Shown piece after piece: positions 10,129 through 18,696 of a DNA stretch of 64,000 bases. The position numbers and the translations under genes are program-made. The DNA is from Ixodes scapularis (Eukaryota; Arthropoda; Arachnida; Ixodida; Ixodidae), in the NCBI RefSeq assembly GCF_016920785.2, contig NW_024609948.1, positions 1,852,362-1,916,361 on the forward strand. The letters are read 5' to 3'. The notes under the pieces are model-generated. The model made no database searches. It saw only the letters and a program-made list of their open reading frames with translations, and was not told the origin of the DNA. Positions within the stretch are counted from its first letter, which is position 1. Every line of letters starts with the position of its first letter.

Positions 10129-13100
10129 ATGTCAAAAGTGAATTTTATGCAATGGAATTGTCGCGGCCTTTTAAGAAATATTGATGATATAAATCATTTC
10201 ATGGATGAGCTTCGGCCGACAGCTCTTGCTCTCCAGGAAACTCATCTTCATGATCGCTCTCCTCATATTTTAAGACGTCACCGAGTGTTTAGAAAAGACC
10301 GTCTTAGTGATACTCCCTCTGGTGGCGTGGCAGTGGTTGTACAAGGTGGGGTCGCCTGCTCTGAGGTCCCGCTCTGCACACCACTTGAAGCCGTGGCAGT
10401 GCGCCTTCTTTTAGACCGCCTCATAACTGTAGTATCACTTTATTTACCACCTAACACTCCATTACATCTTAGTGAATTGCAGGGTCTTGTGGGTCAGCTC
10501 CCACAACCCTTTATGATTCTAGGCGATTTTAATGCCCATCATCCCCTATGGGGTAGTATTCGTCAGGACTCTCGTGGAGGTGTAGTTGAACGTTTTTTAT
10601 TGGCATCTAGACTATGCCTTCTTAATGGGAGAGAGCCAACATTTTTTAGTGCAGCTCACACCACATTTACATCCATAGATCTGTCGATTTCATCCCCCTC
10701 ATTGTTTCCTTGCTTTACATGGAATGTTCTCAACAACCCTTTTGGCAGTGATCACTTTCCGATTGTTTTAGAGAGTGTTGTTCAGTTGCCCTCTCTTTTA
10801 AAACGTATCCCTAGGTGGAAGTTAGATAAAGCTGACTGGTCACTTTTTGGGTTACATTCCACCTTGGACCCTTCTCTGCTTTCTTCTATGTCACCGGAAG
10901 ATGCTACACTGTATATTACTGAGCAGATACTAAATGCTGCTGAGGTGTCTATTCCACGAACCTCTGGTAATGTGCCAAAAAAATGCAAACCATGGTGGAA
11001 CAAGGAGTGTGCCACAACCTTAGCGGATCAAAACAGGGCTTGGGGCAAACTTCGCAGATACCCCACATCAGGTAATCTCGCAGAGTTCAGGCAGCGGAAA
11101 GCTAAAGCCCGTTGGACCAGGAAGCAGTCAAAATGGAAATCCTGGATGAAGTATGTCTCTTCTATAAATAGTTTTGTGCCAGCCAAGGAGGTTTGGGATA
11201 GATACAGGAAAATAAATGGAGACTATAGGTGCTTTGCAATTCCTACTTTTGATGCCCCTTCTTCATCTTTAGATGACATCGCCAACATCCTTGGTGAACA
11301 TTTTTATAACACATCCAGCTCGGCAAACTACAGTGATTCGTTCAGTAGATTTAAATCTCGTGCAGAGCGGCAAAATATCTCCATGTCTGGAGGAGACTCT
11401 GAGCCTTATAACCAGCCTTTTACGCAGTATGAGCTTGAAATGGCACTTGACATAACGAGGGTTTCTGCTCCAGGGCCCGACGCAGTTCATTATGAAATGC
11501 TTCGTCGCCTTTCTCCTGAGTCCCTGAAAAGTCTTCTCTTGTTTTTCAATTTATTGTGGGAAAAAGCCTGCTTTCCCCATGCCTGGAAGCATGCTCATGT
11601 CATCCCGCTCCTAAAGCCGCAGAAAGACCCTTCACTACCATCAAGTTACCGTCCCATTGCTCTGACGAGCTGTGTTGGGAAAACATTTGAAAGGCTTATA
11701 AATAGACGGTTAGTATACATATTAGAAAGGCAAAAGGTCCTTGACAAAAATCAGTGCGGGTTTCGCCGAGGTCGATCTACTCTCGATAATTTGGTTCGCC
11801 TGGAAACCATTATACGCGAGGCATTTGTGAACAAGCAGCAGTGTGTTGCAGTGTTTTTTGACTTAGACAAGGCGTATGATACCACATGGAGATATGGTAT
11901 CCTGAAAGACTTGTATGATTGCAATATCCGTGGTAGGATGTTGCAATGCATTAACAACTTTCTAACAAACAGAACCTTTCAAGTCCGGCTTGGGAGCACC
12001 CTCTCTAAACCTTTTGTTCAAGAAAACGGAGTCCCACAGGGAGGCATTTTGAGCGTCACTTTGTTTGTACTGAAAATGAATTCTCTCACACGAATGCTAC
12101 CTCGGTCTATTTCCTACTCTCTTTATGCTGACGATGTACAGATCTCCTCATCTTCTTGCAATCTTTCTAGTTGTGAGCGGCAGTTACAACTGGCTATAAA
12201 CAAACTTTGTAAGTGGGCAGACGAAAATGGTTTCAAGTTCTCTGTTGCAAAGACAGTCTGTGTGCCTTTTTCCCTACGTCGTGGGCTCTCCTTAGACCCA
12301 GTTTTGAAACTAAACGGTACTCTAATTCCTGTTAGGAAGGAGCACAAGTTTCTTGGTGTCATATTTGACAAAAAACTTACCTTCATTCCCCACCTGAAAT
12401 TTCTGAAAGAAATTTGCCTTCGTTCCACAAACCTTCTGAAAGTTTTGGCTCATAAATCATGGGGGTCGGACCGAAAATGTCTGTTGCATTTGTACACCGC
12501 GCTTGTGCGATCTCGTCTTGATTATGGCGCCGTGGTGTACGGATCGGCTCGCCCATCTGCTCTCAAGATGTTGGATCCTGTACATCATCTTGGCTTGCGT
12601 TTGGCAACGGGTGCTTTTCGGACATCGCCTGTACTTAGTTTGTATGCGGAATCAAATGAGATGTCGCTGTGCAAAAGACGTCAATACCTCAGCCTAACCT
12701 ACGCGTCTAGGATCCTAGCAAACCCTGATCACCCAACGTATCATTCCATACAAAGGTCTCAATTCTACCGTCTCTTTGAAAATAAGCCAAGCATCGTCAA
12801 ACCGTTAAGTTTTCGTGTAGAGCAATTTTGTTCCTCACTTCAACTTCGTCTGGACGAACTTAACCTAATTCAAAACACAGTCTGCGTGGCGCCCTGGAAT
12901 GTGGTACGTGTTTTTTGTGACTGGACTCTCACTAAGTTTAATAAGAATAGCATATCAGCTCTTGTTATTCAGCAGGAATTCCTGGACCTGGAAGAGAAAT
13001 ATAAAGATTATGCTCACTTCTACACAGACGGTGCCAAGACTTCATCGTTTGTCGGGTGTGCCGTGCATTCAGGTCGTTTTGTAAAAGTTACACGTCTAGA

Positions 13101-13845
13101 GGAATTTGCGAGTATATTTACTGCTGAAATCTATGCTGTGTCTTTTGCATTGGATTATATTCTGAAGACTAAGACTAGACGGGCCGTAATATTTGTGGAC
13201 TCTCAAAGTGCGATTACTGCAGTTTGCTCTCTAAAAGCCACTAAGAATATGCTTGTGGAACAGGTGCGAAGTAAACTTAATGGAGCTTTACGTAAAGGTA
13301 ACATTATAAAATTCTGCTGGGTTCCGAGTCATGTGGGAATAAAGGGTAATGAGGAGGCAGACAGGCTCGCTGCATCTACAGGTAACTGCTCTCGATATCA
13401 AGCTAGTTTTCCCTATCAGGATATCGAGTCATTAATTAAGTCGTCACTTTTTCGTCTATGGCAGGCAGAGTGGGCCATGGAGTCTAATAACAAGCTCCAT
13501 GTAAGCAAACCAGTCCTTGGGTCTTGGGAGAGCTCCTCACTTAAGAACCGCTTTCACAAAGTTGTATTGTGCCGGCTTCGAATCGGGCACTCCTTCCTTA
13601 CACACAGATATCTTCTTTATGGGGAGGATCCACCAGTTTGTGAGCACTGTGGAGACAATCTTACTATACTTCATATTTTGTGGATCTGCCCGGAATTCGA
13701 CACCGAACGTCGCGCTCATTTTCCTGAGTTTTTTAGATTTTGTATTCCATTTCATCCCGCTCTTTTGCTGGGAAAGCACCCTCTCATTCCTCTTGATCGA
13801 GTTTTATCATATATTACTAGTACTGGCCTTATACACCAGATCTAG
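10129..13845 (+). CDS. inner LINE ORF2, intact endonuclease-reverse transcriptase-RNase H polyprotein
   Basis: 1238 aa from ATG 10129 (MSKVNFMQWNCRGLL). The endonuclease shows LQETHLH, LGDFNAHHPLWG and SDHFPI. The reverse transcriptase shows SSYRPIALTSC, FFDLDKAYDT, NGVPQGG and YADDVQIS. RNase H shows FYTDGAKTSS, TAEIYAVS, VDSQSA and GNEEADRLA. The C-terminal cluster is CEHCGDNLTILHILWIC. The length and domain order equal a complete I/Jockey ORF2, and no stops interrupt it. It lies 85 bases after the broken ORF1. Confidence 0.95.
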   Translation: MSKVNFMQWNCRGLLRNIDDINHFMDELRPTALALQETHLHDRSPHILRRHRVFRKDRLSDTPSGGVAVVVQGGVACSEVPLCTPLEAVAVRLLLDRLITVVSLYLPPNTPLHLSELQGLVGQLPQPFMILGDFNAHHPLWGSIRQDSRGGVVERFLLASRLCLLNGREPTFFSAAHTTFTSIDLSISSPSLFPCFTWNVLNNPFGSDHFPIVLESVVQLPSLLKRIPRWKLDKADWSLFGLHSTLDPSLLSSMSPEDATLYITEQILNAAEVSIPRTSGNVPKKCKPWWNKECATTLADQNRAWGKLRRYPTSGNLAEFRQRKAKARWTRKQSKWKSWMKYVSSINSFVPAKEVWDRYRKINGDYRCFAIPTFDAPSSSLDDIANILGEHFYNTSSSANYSDSFSRFKSRAERQNISMSGGDSEPYNQPFTQYELEMALDITRVSAPGPDAVHYEMLRRLSPESLKSLLLFFNLLWEKACFPHAWKHAHVIPLLKPQKDPSLPSSYRPIALTSCVGKTFERLINRRLVYILERQKVLDKNQCGFRRGRSTLDNLVRLETIIREAFVNKQQCVAVFFDLDKAYDTTWRYGILKDLYDCNIRGRMLQCINNFLTNRTFQVRLGSTLSKPFVQENGVPQGGILSVTLFVLKMNSLTRMLPRSISYSLYADDVQISSSSCNLSSCERQLQLAINKLCKWADENGFKFSVAKTVCVPFSLRRGLSLDPVLKLNGTLIPVRKEHKFLGVIFDKKLTFIPHLKFLKEICLRSTNLLKVLAHKSWGSDRKCLLHLYTALVRSRLDYGAVVYGSARPSALKMLDPVHHLGLRLATGAFRTSPVLSLYAESNEMSLCKRRQYLSLTYASRILANPDHPTYHSIQRSQFYRLFENKPSIVKPLSFRVEQFCSSLQLRLDELNLIQNTVCVAPWNVVRVFCDWTLTKFNKNSISALVIQQEFLDLEEKYKDYAHFYTDGAKTSSFVGCAVHSGRFVKVTRLEEFASIFTAEIYAVSFALDYILKTKTRRAVIFVDSQSAITAVCSLKATKNMLVEQVRSKLNGALRKGNIIKFCWVPSHVGIKGNEEADRLAASTGNCSRYQASFPYQDIESLIKSSLFRLWQAEWAMESNNKLHVSKPVLGSWESSSLKNRFHKVVLCRLRIGHSFLTHRYLLYGEDPPVCEHCGDNLTILHILWICPEFDTERRAHFPEFFRFCIPFHPALLLGKHPLIPLDRVLSYITSTGLIHQI

Positions 13846-13974
13846 TCCCAGTTGTTTTCAGGATCATCTTTTTGTAATGAGGTAACCATAGGAGTTTCAT
13901 TAGTTAATTTAGTCTGGCGCAGTATGGCCTCCGTTGCTGTTGCGCCAAAAAACCCGCAGACAACAACAACAACA

Positions 13975-13987
13975 ACTGAACCCCTTT
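13975..13987 (+). repeat. target-site duplication, right copy (inner LINE)
   Basis: An exact copy of 8097-8109, directly after the CAA-repeat tail. Confidence 0.93.
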
Positions 13988-14725
13988 GCCACAATTTTAA
14001 CGGCAGAGTTGCATGGTCTACTTCTTGCTGTTGAACATATCGTTGAGAAGAGGCTACGTCGCTCCGTAGTATACTCAGACTCTTTAAGCTCATTGAAAGC
14101 CCTTGTTTCCCTGAATATCCCCACAAACCCGTTGGTTTCACACCTGCAGAGTAAAATAATCTGTGCGATCAAAAACAAATGTGATACTGTGTTCTGCTGG
14201 GTGCCAAGTCATGTTGGCATCCCGGGTAATGAGGAGGCAGATCAAGCTGCGCACTCTGCGGCCACACAAATTGTGCACCTTAAAGAAATTCCCCACAAGG
14301 ATTATCACAAGGTGGTTAAACATTGCATACTACAGAGATGGCAACATGAGTGGGATACTGAGATAAACAATAAGTTGCATATGGTGAAACAACTCTTGAA
14401 GGAATGGGAGAGTGCTCGGCACCGTGAACGATTCTACGAGGTGATACTGTGCCGTCTAAGGATTGGCCATACACGGCTCACGCATGGGCATCTTTTGCGG
14501 GGTGAAGATGCCCCACAGTGCGAACATTGCCATTGTCCTTTGACTATACTTCATATTTTAATTGAATGCAATGCGTATGGCCTAGAACGCCGTAACCACT
14601 TTTCAGAGCTTTACAAAGAGCATACTCCCCTACATCTGATGATTTTACTTGGCGATCAACCCCTCATACCACACTCTTGTGTTTTTAACTTTCTCAAAGC
14701 AATCGGCTTTCTACACCGACTGTGA
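13988..14725 (+). pseudogene. outer LINE ORF2, 3' part (rest of RNase H and C-terminal domain)
   Basis: The second piece of outer ORF2, in frame with the first once the inner element and one target copy are discounted. It carries the RNase H glutamate (TAELHGLLLAVE), aspartate (VYSDSLSS), a CWVPSHVGIPGNEEAD block with the last catalytic aspartate, and a terminal C-E-H-C-H-C-P cysteine/histidine cluster common to these elements. It ends in TGA at 14723-14725. The plus-strand open frame starts earlier (13934), but that part is inner-element 3' sequence. Confidence 0.92.
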
Positions 14726-14912
14726 TTTTACTGTTTCGAACTCATGTCCATTCCTTTTACACTTATACATAGGTCATGTCCATTGTTTTATCCTATCATC
14801 TGCTACTAAAGCTCTTTCTTCTCCTTAACCCTCTCCCGACAATAGTTTATGTACTTGGCGCAGTATAGCCTTAGATGCTTTTGCGCCACTAAAACCCAAT
14901 CAATCAATCAAT

Positions 14913-14927
14913 AAGGAGTCGAGCGTC
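14913..14927 (+). repeat. target-site duplication, right copy (outer LINE)
   Basis: An exact copy of 3113-3127. It marks the 3' end of the outer element at 14912. Confidence 0.95.
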
Positions 14928-15341
14928 GCCCAAACATCAGCTCAGACTGCGGCGGAGGCGGCCAATAGACGGCGGTCGGACGACGCGATACCGTCTCATC
15001 GGGATTCGGCTCCTCCTAGGGAAACGACGCCCAAAGAGAAGGAGTCGGGCGTCGCCCAAACGTCCCCTCAGACTGCGGCGGAGGCGGCCAAGAGACGACG
15101 GTCGGACGACGCGATACCGTCTCTTCGAGATTCGGCTCTTCCTAAAGAAACGACGCGCAACGAAAAAGTGTCGGACGTCGCCAAGACGCCGTATCAGACT
15201 GTTGCAGCGGAAGACGAAGGAAGCGGTTGGCTGTACGTCGTCGGTGGAGTTGCCGTCCTGGCCACAGCGGGAGTCGTGACTTACGCGGCAATGACCTATT
15301 ATAGAAATAAACGCGCTAAAGGCGAAAACGTGTTTCTGTAG
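14928..15341 (+). pseudogene. C-terminal part of the LINE-split membrane-anchored protein
   Basis: Continues the gene begun at 2420. The inserted length plus one target-site copy leaves the frame unchanged. The segment codes two to three imperfect ~42-residue repeats built around A-A-E-A-A-x-RRRSDDAIPS, a unit that also appears upstream of the insertion (RRLSDDARPS). It ends in a single hydrophobic membrane helix (GWLYVVGGVAVLATAGVVTY, residues about 25 from the end) followed by a short basic tail and TAG at 15339-15341. The whole gene would be about 373 aa, anchored by its C-terminal helix. The stop is followed within a few bases by AATAAA and, 14 bases on, by the next gene's ATG. Confidence 0.82.
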
Positions 15342-15354
15342 CTGAAATAAAAAA

Positions 15355-18300
15355 ATGACCACCGACAATCTCTTGTTCAAACCTTTGAGAGCCATTCCCA
15401 TAGGGTTTGAGGCAAGGTTGGAAAGTAGAGTCGACGACTACTTTAAATATTTTTACTACGCGCTGTACTCTAACGCTGGTGTCGAAACTACCCGTTACAA
15501 AGACTACGGCGACACGGCCAATCGCGTGTTTGATTACATTGTGGCGAACCACGCTAACGACATTCGAACGGCGTTGTACGATCCGAAGCGAGCCATAGAC
15601 TTGGTCTTTTCCTACACACTCTATCTCAAGAGCATTCAGTCCAAGGTCAATTCGCTGGCCAGCGAGAAATACAAGCCCGGGTTTCTGCGCAACGTAGTCA
15701 TCCCGGCCCTCAAACACTTGATCTACAGAATGTATAAGGACCCAAACAACGTCCTGGGCGAATTCATGTACACAGTCAGGACCAGGGACGTGATAAAGCA
15801 GTACCCCGAGGCGTTGGGCGTGGAATTTGCTGGCGACGACATGCTTAGTAATTTGTACGACTTGGACGTGTACGACCTAGATGCCGTGGACAAGTACTTG
15901 TACGGCATTAGCGGCGGAATGTACTACGACGTTAAAACCAATACGTTTAAAAAGTACAACTCTGTGCTCGAGCGATACCAGTCCCAGATCTGGCAGGATT
16001 CCGTTCTAAAGTTTAAGCGACTCTTCGAAGAGTGGTGCAAGAAAGTCACGCGGCACTCTTCGTGGTCTAGCCAGCATCCAGCGTTCGATCCACTGCTCCG
16101 GGCCGTTTTCGATGCCGCGGGCACGCCGCAGTGGGACGCGGCGCTCGTTCGCTGGGTCGCCGCCGAGGAAGGTCAGACTCTTCGCATTTACGCCGAGTTG
16201 AAAGCCAAGGTTGAATATGCCCAGACCTTTATCGACGAAAAGTTTTCTCCGGAACTCTTGAAAGCCGTTGGCGAAATCGCAAAGATTGACAACGTCAAGC
16301 GGTTCGTCTTTCTCTCCGCACCTACTATGTCGCCGACCGAGTTGCAGGCCATACTAGACGCGTTTGAAAAGATTTTGAAGAACTACACGGAGCACAAACA
16401 TAGGGACGCGCTCGTCTGGGCGGTGACCCATCCGGCCGCGCACAAAGTCCGCGAAGAGGAAGAGACGAGGGACTTGTTTAACAAGATTAAATCTGACGAG
16501 TATTTGCAGGACGGTAGCGCCATCATAACGTCACTATTGGCACATTACGCCAAGTTTCGGAGCCTAGAGGATCTCCTGAGAGAATTTGCTAGGGACCTCG
16601 ATGCCGTTCGCAAGGACGCCGTCTTGAGAAAGCGCTGGCTGGAGAACGACGAGGAGGACATTAGGAAGGCCTTGATCGACGTCGACTGGAAGGTGCTCTA
16701 CGAAAAATTTGAGCGATTGAAACCGCACCTGAACGAGTTACGACGACTACTCCTCGCTGGCGTGGGCGATAGCGGCGACGTCGATGAAAAAATGGAAAAA
16801 TTGGGACCTTACTATCCTTTAATCGCGAGGCACGGCAAATGTATGTTTGACGAGGCCGACGCCGCGTCTCTGTTTGCTCACGCCACCTCCAAAGGTTTGT
16901 ACGAGTGGAAAGTGCGTCTCAAGTCAAAGTTTCCCAAAGACGATTTCGATAGACTCTATCGGCTCGTACAGGAACGCCACAGAGACTACGAAAACATGAG
17001 AAAGTTTCTCGGTGACAGCGGCCTGCTTAGTGCCCCTCCGCTCGTGAAACTGCCTTCGAGCGTACCAAACCTAAAGACTTGGAACGACGCGATCCTGGCC
17101 ACCATGAACGCTGCGCCCGAACTATGGATCGAAAAGATAATTAGCCAGTCGAAGTGTAACTTGCAGACGCTGCGCAAAAATGTTTCCGAACTCAAATCCC
17201 TAATGACTACGGAGCGCGAACGTAGAGATAAGATCCGCGAGTGGGGAATGAGCGGACCCATCGATAGATACCCGCAGACGCACGAAAAGGACCCAGTCGC
17301 CTTTGGCGAGTACGAGGGTTTCGACAAGGATTTGTTGGACAAAATCAAAGCCCCGTACGACATTGTAGCGACGGTGGAGTTTGATCGCATTCGAAAGGCG
17401 CACGAGAATTTCGAGCGGCACTCGGAGATTGTGAGGCGAGCTCGGTCGGCGGTCGCTACACTGATAGAGGCGAACAAGGAGTACGTGAAACACGTCGCGA
17501 CGTGGGGCAAGCACCGCGCTTCCTTTTTTCCGTCCACCGAGGCGTCGCGCGAAAGCGTAAACAATCTCTTTTCGACGAGATCGGCAAATGGCGAAAACTA
17601 TTGGGAGCTGCATCGAGACCTCGGGGTCGCGCAAATCACCGAGCTGTTGCACGCGGCGCGAACGGCGTACTGGAAGACCAAGCAGTTTAGTCTGGAAGCT
17701 CGAGTGAGGGTCTACCTGCGCAATCTCGTCGGCACCTTGCGCGTTTCGCAAAGCGCCGTCTCTTCCAAACTGTCTAGATTCAAGGTGTCGAGTCTGCTGA
17801 AGATGGTCGATGCGGAAGACGACGACGACTGGAAAATCGAATTTATCCGCTGGACCGTGGCGAACGAGGACGCCGACGTCGCTCGCAAACTCGTCGCAAA
17901 ATCTTACGACGCCATGTGGAGGCTCTTGCGCGAAAGAGTGACGGTCGAGTTTTTCGAGGTTTTTCGCGAGGCCAAATACGCGGAAAAGTGCGTGGACCGC
18001 CGATTTCTACGGCTAGAGGACACAGTTCTGGAAACTTTTAGGGAGCGTCTCTTTCTCGATTTCGCCGACGAGACGGACCTGAGACCAGAGCTAGAGGCGT
18101 GGCTGGCGTGCCACGCCGCCTACGCGCAGATGGTCGACGCGGTCCGCAAAGAGTTTCCCGACCTGACCCGAGTCGAAAATCTCAAAGTGCACGGATCGGA
18201 AGAGGTACGTAAGGCGATCGAACGTGCCGGTCGGAATTACGCCAAGTGGCTAAACACGGAAATGATCTCGCCAAAGGACACGCTGGCCACCGTGACCGAG

Positions 18301-18690
18301 AAAGTCGCCAAGATTAGAGAGTTGGTGGAAAACGAAAAGCGCTACAGAGAGTCTCTGCGTGACTGGGGCATGGACTCTCCGGACGGAGAGTACGTTCGTC
18401 AGTACGAGGACGGCGTTACCGGAGAAGACGATTACCTCGCCAGGATAATACGCGAAGGCGCCATCGACGTTGTGGCCACCTTTCCCTGGGACAGGATCGC
18501 AAACGCCCACGCAAAGAGAGCGGCCTACGTTCGGCGAAAGGCCGAAATATACGAGGCTCTGGGCCAAGAAACGGACTTGATGGACTGCTTTCGACACGTC
18601 GAAAGGCTAACGCGGGACCTGAAGCTTTCTCCCTGGCCGCAGCGAGGCGATAACGCGAGAGTGCTCGATTTTCTAAAGCGAATCGAATAG
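15355..18690 (+). CDS. giant helical viral protein, 1111 aa
   Basis: The ATG at 15355 follows the previous gene's stop by 14 bases. The first ~200 residues are a paralogue of the domain at the start of the 2420 gene (VIPALKHLIYRMYKDPNN versus VPALKHVIVRMYRDQNN). The rest is long, charged and helix-rich, with an internal duplication: around residue 627 (REWGMSGP..., DIVATVEFDRIRKAHENF) and again around residue 1001 (RDWGMDSP..., DVVATFPWDRIANAHAKR), a spacing of about 374 residues. No catalytic motif or membrane segment is visible. A tegument- or matrix-like structural role is an inference from size and shape only. The frame is fully open and ends in TAG six bases before the next ATG. Confidence 0.85.
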   Translation: MTTDNLLFKPLRAIPIGFEARLESRVDDYFKYFYYALYSNAGVETTRYKDYGDTANRVFDYIVANHANDIRTALYDPKRAIDLVFSYTLYLKSIQSKVNSLASEKYKPGFLRNVVIPALKHLIYRMYKDPNNVLGEFMYTVRTRDVIKQYPEALGVEFAGDDMLSNLYDLDVYDLDAVDKYLYGISGGMYYDVKTNTFKKYNSVLERYQSQIWQDSVLKFKRLFEEWCKKVTRHSSWSSQHPAFDPLLRAVFDAAGTPQWDAALVRWVAAEEGQTLRIYAELKAKVEYAQTFIDEKFSPELLKAVGEIAKIDNVKRFVFLSAPTMSPTELQAILDAFEKILKNYTEHKHRDALVWAVTHPAAHKVREEEETRDLFNKIKSDEYLQDGSAIITSLLAHYAKFRSLEDLLREFARDLDAVRKDAVLRKRWLENDEEDIRKALIDVDWKVLYEKFERLKPHLNELRRLLLAGVGDSGDVDEKMEKLGPYYPLIARHGKCMFDEADAASLFAHATSKGLYEWKVRLKSKFPKDDFDRLYRLVQERHRDYENMRKFLGDSGLLSAPPLVKLPSSVPNLKTWNDAILATMNAAPELWIEKIISQSKCNLQTLRKNVSELKSLMTTERERRDKIREWGMSGPIDRYPQTHEKDPVAFGEYEGFDKDLLDKIKAPYDIVATVEFDRIRKAHENFERHSEIVRRARSAVATLIEANKEYVKHVATWGKHRASFFPSTEASRESVNNLFSTRSANGENYWELHRDLGVAQITELLHAARTAYWKTKQFSLEARVRVYLRNLVGTLRVSQSAVSSKLSRFKVSSLLKMVDAEDDDDWKIEFIRWTVANEDADVARKLVAKSYDAMWRLLRERVTVEFFEVFREAKYAEKCVDRRFLRLEDTVLETFRERLFLDFADETDLRPELEAWLACHAAYAQMVDAVRKEFPDLTRVENLKVHGSEEVRKAIERAGRNYAKWLNTEMISPKDTLATVTEKVAKIRELVENEKRYRESLRDWGMDSPDGEYVRQYEDGVTGEDDYLARIIREGAIDVVATFPWDRIANAHAKRAAYVRRKAEIYEALGQETDLMDCFRHVERLTRDLKLSPWPQRGDNARVLDFLKRIE

Positions 18691-18696
18691 ACGACA

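Larger units (their letters stand above)
8110..13974 (+). mobile_element. inner non-LTR retrotransposon, nested in the outer copy
   Basis: Full length, about 5.87 kb, bounded by a 13-bp target-site duplication ACTGAACCCCTTT at 8097-8109 and 13975-13987. Its leader starts with the same bases as the outer copy. Its 3' end has the same hairpin (GGCGCA at 13916, TGCGCC at 13941) but a CAA-repeat tail instead of AATC repeats. ORF1 is broken; ORF2 is intact. Coding identity with the outer copy is clearly less than leader identity by eye, so they are different subfamilies sharing a 5' module. Confidence 0.93.
3128..14912 (+). mobile_element. outer non-LTR retrotransposon (I/Jockey type), interrupted by an inner copy
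   Basis: Bounded by a 15-bp target-site duplication, AAGGAGTCGAGCGTC, at 3113-3127 and 14913-14927. Without the inner insertion the element is about 5.9 kb. It has a GC-rich 5' leader beginning CCCGCAGGGGGCACC, ORF1 (3668-5053), ORF2 in two pieces (5128-8109 and 13988-14725), a 3' hairpin whose arms are GGCGCA (14857) and TGCGCC (14882), and a tail of AATC repeats. The gag-like ORF1 with three CCHC knuckles plus EN-RT-RNase H in ORF2 is typical of the I/Jockey group. From general knowledge, its sequence style resembles elements common in tick and spider genomes. It disrupts a viral gene. Confidence 0.93.
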
